Origin: Erythrobacter aureus
GTDB taxonomy: Bacteria; Pseudomonadota; Alphaproteobacteria; Sphingomonadales; Sphingomonadaceae
Direction: 5' to 3'
DNA: 64,000 nt
NCBI RefSeq assembly: GCF_003355455.1
Contig: NZ_CP031357.1
Span: forward strand, 2,086,501 to 2,150,500
Part shown: one piece after another, positions 36,468 through 44,891 of the stretch
Numbering within the stretch: the stretch's first letter is position 1
How the letters are laid out: each line of letters starts with the position of its first letter
Translations under genes and position numbers: made by a program
Notes under the pieces: model-generated
The model's database searches: none
What the model was told of the DNA's origin: nothing
The model's input: the letters and a program-made list of their open reading frames with translations, nothing else

Positions 36468-37652
36468 ATGAAGCGGCTATACGATCTCGTCCGGCTGAAC
36501 TTCGCCATCTATCCGGGCATCGTCGACTTTCGCTCCGCCGCTTTCCTCGATCCCTATTACGCACGGATGCGCCGGGGCCAAGGTCCGCTGAGGATTGCCT
36601 TTAACGCTCTGTTTTATGCGGCCTTCCGGCTTTTCATCGTCCTTCGCGCGCGCAAGGTCGCGCGCAAGTGGGGATGGAGCAAGCCTCGCCGTTTGGAGGC
36701 GGTACGGATCTGCCTCAGCCGGTTTGCCGACCCCGGCGATGTCGCCCTCTACGACATTCGCGGCGAAAGTGACTTCGATACCGTTATGCGGCGGTTCGAA
36801 CATGTCGGAGTGAGCCGCGCAATCGCCAACCCGGCGACCGATCACGACCCCGCAATCACCGACAAAGGCGAATTCTATCGCGTCTGCGCGCATGCTGGCC
36901 TGCCCCACCCCCGCGTTCTTGCCGAACGCTCTGACAAGGACGGATGGAAGATATTCCAACGGCCCGAAGCCGGGCCTTTCCTGCTGAAGCCGATCAGAGG
37001 GTCGGGAGGCGCGGGTATCGAGTTGATTGCCGCGCAGCCTGACGATCTGGAGCCCACCGGCTTCCTGCGGATGCTCGAAGAGACGAAAACGACCGGCGGC
37101 TGGATAGCGCAGGACCTGCTTCGGCCCCATCCCGATATTGCGGACATCGCGCTCGACGCCCTGCCCACATCACGCATCACCACCATCCTCGACGAGCGCG
37201 GTAAGCCTGAACTGGTTACGGCGGTTCTCCGTCTCGCGGCCCAGCCCGGCGTCATCGTCGACAACGCACATGCCGGCGGTATCTTTTCCGCCATCGATTT
37301 CGAAACGGGCGAATTGGGACTGGCGAGATACGCGACGGCACCGGGCGAATTCGACCGGCATCCGGCCAATGATCGTCCCATTCCCGGCAGGCGGATCCCG
37401 GACTGGCCGGCACTCAGGCGGCTTGCCCTCGATGCGCATGCCGATCACTTTCCTGCGCATGTTCAAATTGGCTGGGACGTTGCGCCGAGTGACCGAGGCC
37501 CTATGCTCATCGAAGCGAATGCGCGGCCGAATGTCCGCGTGCCCCAACGCGCCACGGGCTTGGGTATCGGCGCGACGCGCCATGGTGAACTGATCCGCTA
37601 CCACCTCGAAAATCGCACGGCGACGGGACGCCGCTTTTTAACCGAGGCCTGA
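36468..37652 (+). CDS. Sugar-transfer-associated ATP-grasp protein
   Basis: A 394-residue protein resembling the ATP-grasp group found next to sugar-transfer genes. A short hydrophobic stretch lies at about residues 44-62. The ATP-binding lysine is in GPFLLKPIRGSGGAGIEL, the strand before the metal site is VQIGWDVAPSDRGPMLIEANARPNV, and the C-terminus is positively charged. It begins six bases after the previous ATP-grasp gene, so the two are an operon. The pairing suggests a two-step ligase reaction on a peptide or a polymer, but this is inference. Confidence 0.78.
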   Translation: MKRLYDLVRLNFAIYPGIVDFRSAAFLDPYYARMRRGQGPLRIAFNALFYAAFRLFIVLRARKVARKWGWSKPRRLEAVRICLSRFADPGDVALYDIRGESDFDTVMRRFEHVGVSRAIANPATDHDPAITDKGEFYRVCAHAGLPHPRVLAERSDKDGWKIFQRPEAGPFLLKPIRGSGGAGIELIAAQPDDLEPTGFLRMLEETKTTGGWIAQDLLRPHPDIADIALDALPTSRITTILDERGKPELVTAVLRLAAQPGVIVDNAHAGGIFSAIDFETGELGLARYATAPGEFDRHPANDRPIPGRRIPDWPALRRLALDAHADHFPAHVQIGWDVAPSDRGPMLIEANARPNVRVPQRATGLGIGATRHGELIRYHLENRTATGRRFLTEA

Positions 37653-37754
37653 ACCGGTTGACCCAGCCGTATGTGGGAGCCGAGATAACCTCGATATGTG
37701 CACGGCCGAACGCATTCCCGAATTTCGCGCCCATACACTCAAGGAAAAGCCGTG

Positions 37755-38480
37755 CTAGGCTGGCACCTCATCGCCCTTCCAGTCGAAAACACTTCCGCTG
37801 TCTCTCGGCGTCAATCCGTCGAGCACCTTGAGCAAGTTCGCGGCCGCAGCGTTGGGAGCTGTCAGTTGTCCATCCGGCAGGTTGGATTGGAACGGTTCGG
37901 ACAGGCCCGTGTCGACAGTGCCGGGATGCAACCCCGCGACCACTGCCTGCTCGTGCGTCCGGCCGAGCTCGATGGCAAAATTCTTCAAGAGCATGTTGAG
38001 AGCCGCCTTGCTTGCCCGGTAGCTGTGCCAGCCCCCGAGTCGATTATCCGAAATCGAGCCGACCCGCGCCGATAATGCGGCGAATACGGCCCGGTCCCTG
38101 CGCGGCAGCAGGGGCAGGAAATGTTTGGCAATCAGGGCCGGCCCGATAGTGTTGAGCCGAAAGGCGGCCTCCATCGCATCGGCATCGATCTGTTTGAACG
38201 AGCGTTCCGGGCCTTTCCCATCGTCCAATGTCAAAACGCCGCTGGCCACTATCACGAGATCGGGCGGCGTTGCCGCCAGCTCCGCGGCCATTGCCGCGAT
38301 CGAGGCTTCGTCGGCCAGGTCGAAGGCGAAACCGCGCATCCGCTTGTCGCGGCAAAAGCCGGAGCGACTTCCCGCCCATACGTCCACCCCCCGATCCGCC
38401 AGTGTCCCGGCCAGTGCCCCGCCGATACCGCCGCTCGCGCCGAAGACGGCAGCGCGCCGAAATGTTGTATGTGCATTCAT
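37755..38480 (-). CDS. Short-chain dehydrogenase/reductase
   Basis: A 241-residue Rossmann oxidoreductase of the SDR family. The NAD(P) loop GASGGIGGALAG is at 14-25 and the catalytic YRASKAALN supplies the tyrosine and lysine. The GLHPGTVDTGLSEPF segment after the active site is the usual substrate loop. The start was set at the ATG at 38480, since the open frame extends much further only by running through sdhB. It is convergent with the ATP-grasp gene and divergent from sdhB. The substrate is unknown. Confidence 0.88.
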   Translation of the reverse strand: MNAHTTFRRAAVFGASGGIGGALAGTLADRGVDVWAGSRSGFCRDKRMRGFAFDLADEASIAAMAAELAATPPDLVIVASGVLTLDDGKGPERSFKQIDADAMEAAFRLNTIGPALIAKHFLPLLPRRDRAVFAALSARVGSISDNRLGGWHSYRASKAALNMLLKNFAIELGRTHEQAVVAGLHPGTVDTGLSEPFQSNLPDGQLTAPNAAAANLLKVLDGLTPRDSGSVFDWKGDEVPA

Positions 38481-38693
38481 CTCATCGAGATAGACCCATG
38501 GGATGGTCTGCAGGTTCCTCTCCGCAGAGAGGATTTCCAGCGATTGCCGTGACCGGCGGCCCTTTCTCCTCAAGCGGGCCTGCCGCCCTCGATCCCGCGG
38601 CACCGGCATTGCCGCAATTGCGTCATAGATGGCCTTGCGCCCCTCGCGTGAACCGCTAGATGGGGTGCGCAGAGAAACAGGACCGAAAGCGTA

Positions 38694-39476
38694 ATGGCGA
38701 CCTTCACCCTTCCGAAGAATTCGAAGATCACCGGCAAGAGCCGCGCCCACAAGGCAGATGGCGGTTCGCGCATCCGCAAGTTCAAGATTTACCGCTACGA
38801 TCCCGACAGCGGCGAAAATCCGCGCTACGATACGTTCGAGCTCGATCTCGATGAGTGCGGCCCGATGGTCCTCGACGCGCTGTTCAAGATTAAGAACGAA
38901 ATCGACCCGACGCTGACTTTCCGCCGCTCGTGCCGCGAGGGAATCTGCGGTTCGTGCTCGATGAACATGAACGGCAAGAACGGCCTCGCCTGCACCACCG
39001 CGATCGAGGACCTCAAGGGTGAGGTGCGCATCACCCCACTTCCGAGCATGGACGTGATCAAGGACCTCGTGCCCGACTTCACCCATTTCTACGCGCAATA
39101 TGCCAGCATCCGCCCCTGGCTCCAGACCGTTTCGACCACGCCGAGCGGTAAGGAACGCTTGCAGTCGCCCGAACAGCGCGAAAAACTCGACGGGCTCTAT
39201 GAGTGCATCCTGTGCGCCTGCTGCTCGACCGCCTGCCCCAGCTATTGGTGGAACAGCGACAAGTTCCTCGGCCCGGCGATCCTGTTGCAAGCCTATCGCT
39301 GGCTGGCCGACAGCCGCGACGAGATGACCGGCGAACGGCTCGACCAGCTGGAAGACCCCTTCCGCCTCTACCGCTGCCACACGATCATGAACTGCGCGAA
39401 TGTCTGCCCCAAGGGGTTGAGCCCGGCCAAGGCGATCGCCGAAACCAAGAAGATGATCGCCGAACGCGCGATCTGA
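38694..39476 (+). CDS. sdhB: Succinate dehydrogenase iron-sulfur subunit
   Basis: A 260-residue subunit of complex II that passes electrons from SdhA to ubiquinone. The [2Fe-2S] cysteines are in SCREGICGSCSMN (80, 85, 88) and a fourth in LACTT. The [4Fe-4S] and [3Fe-4S] motifs are CILCACCSTACP at about 171 and CHTIMNCANVCPKG at about 229. No sdhA, sdhC or sdhD is next to it, so the rest of the complex must be encoded elsewhere. It is followed seven bases later by the thioesterase gene. Confidence 0.97.
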   Translation: MATFTLPKNSKITGKSRAHKADGGSRIRKFKIYRYDPDSGENPRYDTFELDLDECGPMVLDALFKIKNEIDPTLTFRRSCREGICGSCSMNMNGKNGLACTTAIEDLKGEVRITPLPSMDVIKDLVPDFTHFYAQYASIRPWLQTVSTTPSGKERLQSPEQREKLDGLYECILCACCSTACPSYWWNSDKFLGPAILLQAYRWLADSRDEMTGERLDQLEDPFRLYRCHTIMNCANVCPKGLSPAKAIAETKKMIAERAI

Positions 39477-39482
39477 TCCGGC

Positions 39483-39950
39483 TTGCTTTCACGGGACGAA
39501 ATCTTCGAACACGGCCCCGACCCGGACAATCCGGGCTGGCGGCACTGGAACCTGAAGGACCAGAGCCTGTTCAACGGCGCGGTGATGGGCAAGCTCATCA
39601 CCCGCGTCGACGATGACGGGAAGGCGCGGCTGCGCATGTTCCCGGAACGGCGGCACGAGAACCTTCAGGGCATCATCCACGGCGCGGTCACGCTTTCCCT
39701 GATCGACATCAGCCTGTTCACCACCATGCACACGATCGGCACCGGCAATGCCGGGCCGTCGGTCACGGTGGAGCTGTCGACCCAGTTCGTCGGCGGTGGC
39801 AAACCCGCCGAACCGCTCGATGCGGTATGCGAAATCGTCCGCGAGACCGGCAGCATGGTCTTCGTGCGCGGGACGGTCGTGCAGGAGGATCATACGGTCG
39901 CCAGCTTCTCCGGTATCGTGAAGAAGATGAAGCGCCGCGCAACCCAATGA
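39483..39950 (+). CDS. PaaI-type hotdog thioesterase
   Basis: A 155-residue hotdog-fold protein that probably hydrolyses acyl-CoA thioesters. The helix segment HENLQGIIHGAVTLSLID carries the typical HGG/HGA turn with the active-site residues, followed by the beta strands SVTVELSTQFVGGG and GSMVFVRGTVVQED. It uses a TTG start at 39483, seven bases after sdhB; no better start is seen, so the exact N-terminus is uncertain. Its stop overlaps the zapE start as ATGA. Confidence 0.88.
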   Translation: MLSRDEIFEHGPDPDNPGWRHWNLKDQSLFNGAVMGKLITRVDDDGKARLRMFPERRHENLQGIIHGAVTLSLIDISLFTTMHTIGTGNAGPSVTVELSTQFVGGGKPAEPLDAVCEIVRETGSMVFVRGTVVQEDHTVASFSGIVKKMKRRATQ

Positions 39951-41059
39951 CCGGAATGCTCGCCCGCTACGAGCGGCTCGTCGCCGCGGGCGAACTACAG
40001 GCCGATCCCGACCAGCGGCGCGCCGCCGAGCGGCTCGACCGGCTGCAGAAGGAATTGGAAGCGGAAACCAGCGGCGGGCTGCTGGCGCAATTGTTCCGGC
40101 CTAAGAAAGCGCGACCCCAGGGCGTCTATATGTGGGGCGGCGTCGGTCGCGGTAAATCGATGCTGATGGACCTTTTCGTCGAGACGCTGGGCATCGACGA
40201 GAAACGCCGCGCGCATTTCCACGAATTCATGCTCGAAGTCGACCGCCGCATGCGCGCCCGGCGCGAGAGCGATCCGGGCGATCCCACGGGTAAGGTTGCG
40301 CGAGATATCGCAGAGGACGTGCGCTGTCTGGCCTTTGACGAGATGGTCGTCACCAACACTGCCGATGCCGCGATCATGGCACGCCTCTTCACAGCGCTGA
40401 TCCGCGACCAGGGCGTGACGGTGGTGACCACCAGCAATCGCGCGCCGCGCGATCTTTACAAGGACGGGCTCAACCGCTCGCTGTTCCTGCCGTTCATCGA
40501 TCTGGTGGAAGCCGAACTGGACGTACTGCCGCTCAACGGGCCGACCGATTACCGGCTCGACCGGCTGGGCGACATGGCGACCTGGCACTCCCCGCTGGGG
40601 GATGCCGCGACCGCACAGGTGCGCGAGGCCTTCTTCCGCCTTACCGACTACAAGCCCGAGGATGCTGAACACGTTCCCAGCGCCGAGCTCGACCTCGGCG
40701 GCGGGCGCACGCTGCATGTACCCAAAAGCCTCAAAGGCGTCGGCGTGTTCAGCTTCAAGCGGCTGTGCGGCGAGAACCGCGGCGCGGCCGATTACCTTGC
40801 CATCGCGCATGCCTATCACACGGTGATCGTAGTCGGCATTCCCACCCTGTCTCCCGATAACCGCAATGAAGCAATCCGCTTCACCAAGTTGATCGATGCG
40901 CTGTACGAGAACAGCGTAAAACTGTTCGTCACTGCTGCCGCAGAGCCGGAAGACCTTTACACCGCAGGCGATGGCGCCTTCGAATTCGAGCGCACCGTCA
41001 GCCGCCTCATGGAAATGCAGAGCGCCGATTACATGGCGCGCGGCCACGGCCTCGGCTAG
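39947..41059 (+). CDS. zapE: Cell division protein ZapE (AFG1-like ATPase)
   Basis: A 370-residue ATPase of the AFG1/ZapE family, which in Escherichia coli acts on Z-ring stability and in mitochondria on protein quality control. Walker A GGVGRGKS is at 64-71 and Walker B CLAFDEM at about 127; TTSNRAPRDLYKDG and FSFKRLCGENRGAADYL are family hallmarks. It overlaps the preceding thioesterase gene by four bases, so it is likely co-translated with it. Confidence 0.95.
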   Translation: MTGMLARYERLVAAGELQADPDQRRAAERLDRLQKELEAETSGGLLAQLFRPKKARPQGVYMWGGVGRGKSMLMDLFVETLGIDEKRRAHFHEFMLEVDRRMRARRESDPGDPTGKVARDIAEDVRCLAFDEMVVTNTADAAIMARLFTALIRDQGVTVVTTSNRAPRDLYKDGLNRSLFLPFIDLVEAELDVLPLNGPTDYRLDRLGDMATWHSPLGDAATAQVREAFFRLTDYKPEDAEHVPSAELDLGGGRTLHVPKSLKGVGVFSFKRLCGENRGAADYLAIAHAYHTVIVVGIPTLSPDNRNEAIRFTKLIDALYENSVKLFVTAAAEPEDLYTAGDGAFEFERTVSRLMEMQSADYMARGHGLG

Positions 41060-41164
41060 CTGCCGCCGGGGCAGTCACATCCGTGTGCGTTCTTGAAGAC
41101 GGAAAAGCGCGTCCCACATCGATGCTACTTCCGGCGTCAACACCCCGCCGATGTGAGACACTGC

Positions 41165-41863
41165 ATGATCGATATCCGACCCTTCGCCACGCTGGGCCAT
41201 GCCAATCACGGCTGGCTCGACGCGCGGCACCATTTCAGCTTCGCCGGCTACCACGATCCCGACCGGATGGGCTGGGGCAGCATCCGCGTGTGGAACGACG
41301 ACACGATCCAGGCGCAGACCGGCTTTCCCCCGCATCCGCATCGTGACATGGAAATCGTCACCTTCGTGCGCAAAGGTGCGATCAGCCACCGCGACAGCCT
41401 CGGCAATGAAGGCCGCACGGCCGCTGGCGATGTGCAGGTGATGAGCGCGGGCACCGGTATCACCCATGCCGAATACAATCTCGAGGATGAGGACACGACG
41501 CTGTTCCAGATCTGGATCATCCCGGATCGCGCAGGCGAGGAGCCCGGCTGGGGCCAGCGCGCGTTTCCCAAGGCCAGTCGTGAAGGCGCTTTCGAAGTGC
41601 TCGCCAGCGGCACCCCCGAGACCGACGATGCCTTGCCGATCCGCACCGATGCCAAGGTGGCCGCGGCGACGCTTGCGGCCGGTCAGACGGCGATGTGGAG
41701 CACCTCGGGCGAGCGGCATCAGTATCTCGTCGCGCCGAAAGGCCGCGTGAAGGTCAACGGCATAGAGGCACAGCCTCGCGACGGGATTGCCGTGACCGGC
41801 GAAAGCGAAATCGTGGTGGAAGCGCTCGACGACGCCGAAGTGGTGCTGGTCGACGCGCGTTAG
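41165..41863 (+). CDS. Pirin family protein
   Basis: A 232-residue cupin with two beta-barrel domains. The N-terminal metal-binding histidines are in GFPPHPHRDMEIVTF and SAGTGITHAEYN, typical of pirins such as quercetinase-like YhhW. Possible roles include dioxygenase activity or redox sensing, and these cannot be separated from sequence alone. The start was set at MIDIRPFATLGHANHGW (41165), as the 24 residues upstream do not look like pirin. About 105 bases separate it from zapE. Confidence 0.93.
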   Translation: MIDIRPFATLGHANHGWLDARHHFSFAGYHDPDRMGWGSIRVWNDDTIQAQTGFPPHPHRDMEIVTFVRKGAISHRDSLGNEGRTAAGDVQVMSAGTGITHAEYNLEDEDTTLFQIWIIPDRAGEEPGWGQRAFPKASREGAFEVLASGTPETDDALPIRTDAKVAAATLAAGQTAMWSTSGERHQYLVAPKGRVKVNGIEAQPRDGIAVTGESEIVVEALDDAEVVLVDAR

Positions 41864-41884
41864 CCCGTCACACCTTTTTCCCTT

Positions 41885-41979
41885 CGTCACCCCGGACTTT
41901 ATCCGGGGTCCCGCTCTTCTTCACGGCCTAGCGCTCCGCCAGAAGCAAGCGGGACCCCGGCTCAGAGGCCGGGGTGACG
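41885..41979. repeat. REP-like double palindrome
   Basis: A large imperfect inverted repeat made of two units in opposite orientation. The left unit contains CGTCACCCCGG and GGGGTCCCGCT; the right unit contains AGCGGGACCCC and CCGGGGTGACG, which are the exact complements. Each unit has its own smaller CCCCGG/CCGGGG hairpin. It lies between the convergent pirin and amidotransferase genes. Elements with this CGTCACCCCGG motif are, to my knowledge, scattered through sphingomonad genomes; here it may act as a bidirectional terminator. Confidence 0.8.
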
Positions 41980-41990
41980 GTGGTTCGTGA

Positions 41991-43889
41991 TTATCCCGTG
42001 GGTCCCAGATGCCGGAGCGAGCGCTCCAGCATCAGCAATTGCCACAGCACGCGTCCATGATCCGAACGGCCCGAAATGTGATCGTCCGCGAGGCGTGAGA
42101 GTGCCTTGCGGGCGAACCATCCGCTGCCCGTCAGCAGTTCACTCGATGCGACCGCCCTGGCTTCTGGGGCCAGCGGGCCGCGGAACCATTCGGAGAGCGG
42201 GGTCACGAATCCCTGTTTTTGCCGGTAGAGTATGTCTTCGGGCAGGTAGCGTTCCATGGTGTGCTTCATCAGCCACTTGCCCGTCGTCCCGCGCAGCCGT
42301 TGACGATGCGGCAGGCGCGCGCCGAATTCGATCAGCCGATGGTCGAGCAGCGGCTCGCGCGCTTCGAGGCCCACAGCCATGCTGGTGCGGTCGGTTTTTG
42401 TGAGGATATCGCCGGGGAGCCAGAACTTGAGATCGGCATATTGCGCCCGGTCGAGCCCGCTGCGCGCAGGAGCATCCCGCATCAGCTTTTCGAACGGCTG
42501 TTCGGCGCGGTACTCACCCCGCTCGCGCTTCAGAGTCTCGCCATAGAGCCGCTCGCGCTGCTCGGGCGCGAGGATCGACAGGGCACGAGCATAGCCCGCT
42601 TCCCCGCTCGCGGCGAGCGACAGCAGCGTCGTCTTCGCGCGCAACGGACGCGGCGCCCAGTCGGCCTTGGGCCAAAGCCGTCCGAGCGCCCCGAACACCG
42701 GTTCGCGCAAGCCGCGCGGAAGCACGGCGCGGGCCTGTTCCTCGCGGGCGTGGAAGATCTGCCGACGATAGCCGGCAAAGGCCTCGTCCGCGCCGTCGCC
42801 CGACAGCGCGACCGTCACGTGCTCGCGGGCGAGTTCGCACACCCGCAGGGTCGGCAGGGCGCTGGCATCGGCAAAGGGCTCGTCGAAGATCGCGCCGATC
42901 CGGTCGATCTCTCCGAACTGGTCGGCCGATACGATGCGTTCGTGATGGTCGGTGGCGAAGAGTTCGGCCACTTGCCGCGCATATTGCGTTTCGTCGACGC
43001 TCTCGACATCGAAGCCGATCGAGCAGCTCGTTACCGGGACCGCGCTCGCCTCGCTCATCAGCGCGACAACCGAAGAGCTGTCGACTCCGCCCGAAAGAAA
43101 CGCGCCCAGCGGCACGTGGGCAGTCATGCGGCTGGTCACGCCCTCGCGCATCAGGTGCAGGAGCTGGGCCGACAGGTCCTCTGTCCGTCCCTTCTCGCGG
43201 CCGGCGAAGCTCACATCCCACCACTGGCGTGGCGGCCCCGGCTCGCGGCCGTGCTCCAGCAGGAGGAAGTGGCCCGCCGGAAGCTTCTCGACGCCTTTCA
43301 GCATCGCACGGTGGTCGGGGACATAGCCCCAGGTCATATAATCCTCGATCGCCAGCGGATCGATCTCGCGGCGCATCAGTGGATTGGCGAGCAAGCCTTT
43401 CATCTCGCTGGCGAAGGCGAGTGCCCCGCCCTCGAGCCGCGCAAGGTAAAGCGGCTTCACGCCCAGGCGGTCGCGGGCGAGGAACAGTTGGCGCCGGTCG
43501 AGATCGTAGAGCGCGAAGGCGAACATGCCGTCGAGACGCGACAGGCAGTCTGGTCCCCACTTCTCCCAGGCAGCCAGGATGGTTTCGGTGTCGCCATCGG
43601 TGCGAAAACGCGCCCCGCCCCGCTCCAGCTCGCGCCGCAATTCGCGGTAGTTGTAGATCTCGCCATTGAAGACGATCACCGCGCGCCCATGGGCCGAATG
43701 CATCGGTTGCGGCGAGCCATCGAGGTCGATGATCGACAGGCGGCGGTGCCCCAGCCCCACGCCCGGTGCGGTCCATACACCGCTGCCGTCGGGGCCGCGA
43801 TGGGCGAGCGCATCGGTCATGCGTTCTACCCGCCTCGGATCGACCGGCTTCACCGTCTGGTAATGAAAAATCCCCGCGATCCCGCACAT
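41991..43889 (-). CDS. XrtA-associated amidotransferase (asparagine synthase-like)
   Basis: A 632-residue protein of the asparagine synthetase B family. The N-terminal glutaminase domain starts MCGIAGIFHY, with Cys2 as the nucleophile after removal of methionine. The C-terminal synthase domain has the PP-loop GAFLSGGVDSSSV near residue 263. This form, found in exosortase A loci, is thought to amidate a sugar or acid in the exopolysaccharide. It is the last gene of the minus-strand XrtA run, twelve bases after the exosortase gene. Confidence 0.93.
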   Translation of the reverse strand: MCGIAGIFHYQTVKPVDPRRVERMTDALAHRGPDGSGVWTAPGVGLGHRRLSIIDLDGSPQPMHSAHGRAVIVFNGEIYNYRELRRELERGGARFRTDGDTETILAAWEKWGPDCLSRLDGMFAFALYDLDRRQLFLARDRLGVKPLYLARLEGGALAFASEMKGLLANPLMRREIDPLAIEDYMTWGYVPDHRAMLKGVEKLPAGHFLLLEHGREPGPPRQWWDVSFAGREKGRTEDLSAQLLHLMREGVTSRMTAHVPLGAFLSGGVDSSSVVALMSEASAVPVTSCSIGFDVESVDETQYARQVAELFATDHHERIVSADQFGEIDRIGAIFDEPFADASALPTLRVCELAREHVTVALSGDGADEAFAGYRRQIFHAREEQARAVLPRGLREPVFGALGRLWPKADWAPRPLRAKTTLLSLAASGEAGYARALSILAPEQRERLYGETLKRERGEYRAEQPFEKLMRDAPARSGLDRAQYADLKFWLPGDILTKTDRTSMAVGLEAREPLLDHRLIEFGARLPHRQRLRGTTGKWLMKHTMERYLPEDILYRQKQGFVTPLSEWFRGPLAPEARAVASSELLTGSGWFARKALSRLADDHISGRSDHGRVLWQLLMLERSLRHLGPTG

Positions 43890-43901
43890 ATGCGCGAGGG
43901 C

Positions 43902-44891
43902 CTAGACGAGCCGAGCAAGCAGGGCAAAGACCAATGCGATGGTAAGGACTGCGCCAAGGACGAGTGCTGGCTTGACGCCCTTCCCTTCAATGCGCGGCAC
44001 CAATGGCATGGCGGATACCTCGGCAACGGACCATCCCGCGTCCTCGGGCTCGCGCTCGAACCAGCGCCAGGCAACCCCCAACACCATTGCGATGACGATA
44101 CCGAAGAAGACCCAGCCATAGATGATGTGATCGAAACTCCCCGCAGCTTCGGCGCCGACGTATTGCGCGATGAAAATCGTCGCCCATGCGCGGATACCGT
44201 TGGCGACGATCGGTACGACTACGCAGGCGAGCATGAACCATAACCGACGATGCCAACTGGAGAAGCAAGTATGGGCCACCAGCACGCCCAGGGCGATCAT
44301 CGCTATGAGAAATTTCACCCCGGAACATTCCTCGGCCACGATGAACAGCCCGGCGGGCGTATCGATGTGAATTCCGTCCGCTACTGTCTCGATCCCACTC
44401 CACCGGGTGAGTGCGGTTGCAATTTCCGCGGTGACATACTGCAATGGCGGAATGATCTCGTCACCGAAAGGGACGAGAAGCGCCATATAGGCGAGAGGAA
44501 ACGCCAGGATGAGGCCTGCGCGCAAGCCGAGAATGCCGAGCGCGGTTCCCTGAAACGCGGCAACGACACCAGCTTGCGCGATCAGATTGACGTCTGCGAT
44601 CCGGCCAGCGAGCCAGAGGGTCAAGCCCATGAAAAACCAGGCAAGGCCCGGCAACCAGCCCGAAGGCTCCACGCGCCGCAGCTCGTCTCCCCTGATCCAG
44701 ACCAACCACACAATAATCGGCGGGATCAGCAGAATATGACTGTAGGTATCGATATCCCACCATTGGTGGGCCATCTCCGACCATTCCGCGAACGTGACCC
44801 AGGATAGGGTGGCCCATGCAGCGGCTAGCAAGACAAGGGTCCGGCCCCAGCTCGAGGCAGCACGGTTTTCCAAAGCGGCGTCAGGTGGCAT
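43902..44891 (-). CDS. xrtA: Exosortase A
   Basis: A 329-residue polytopic membrane transpeptidase that recognises PEP-CTERM protein tails. The catalytic triad is visible: cysteine in AEECSGVKF at about 187, arginine in NGIRAW at about 230, and histidine in DHIIYGWVFF at about 255. The EpsI domain often fused to XrtA in relatives is absent: the protein ends soon after one more hydrophobic helix. The ATG at 44891 was chosen, overlapping the glycosyltransferase stop; an upstream start at 44915 is possible. It defines this locus as the XrtA type. Confidence 0.93.
   Translation of the reverse strand: MPPDAALENRAASSWGRTLVLLAAAWATLSWVTFAEWSEMAHQWWDIDTYSHILLIPPIIVWLVWIRGDELRRVEPSGWLPGLAWFFMGLTLWLAGRIADVNLIAQAGVVAAFQGTALGILGLRAGLILAFPLAYMALLVPFGDEIIPPLQYVTAEIATALTRWSGIETVADGIHIDTPAGLFIVAEECSGVKFLIAMIALGVLVAHTCFSSWHRRLWFMLACVVVPIVANGIRAWATIFIAQYVGAEAAGSFDHIIYGWVFFGIVIAMVLGVAWRWFEREPEDAGWSVAEVSAMPLVPRIEGKGVKPALVLGAVLTIALVFALLARLV

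Noticed and set aside
42219..44243. A 674-residue open frame opposite the amidotransferase and exosortase genes
   Set aside because: It is an antisense shadow that spans two real genes and carries no recognisable domain.
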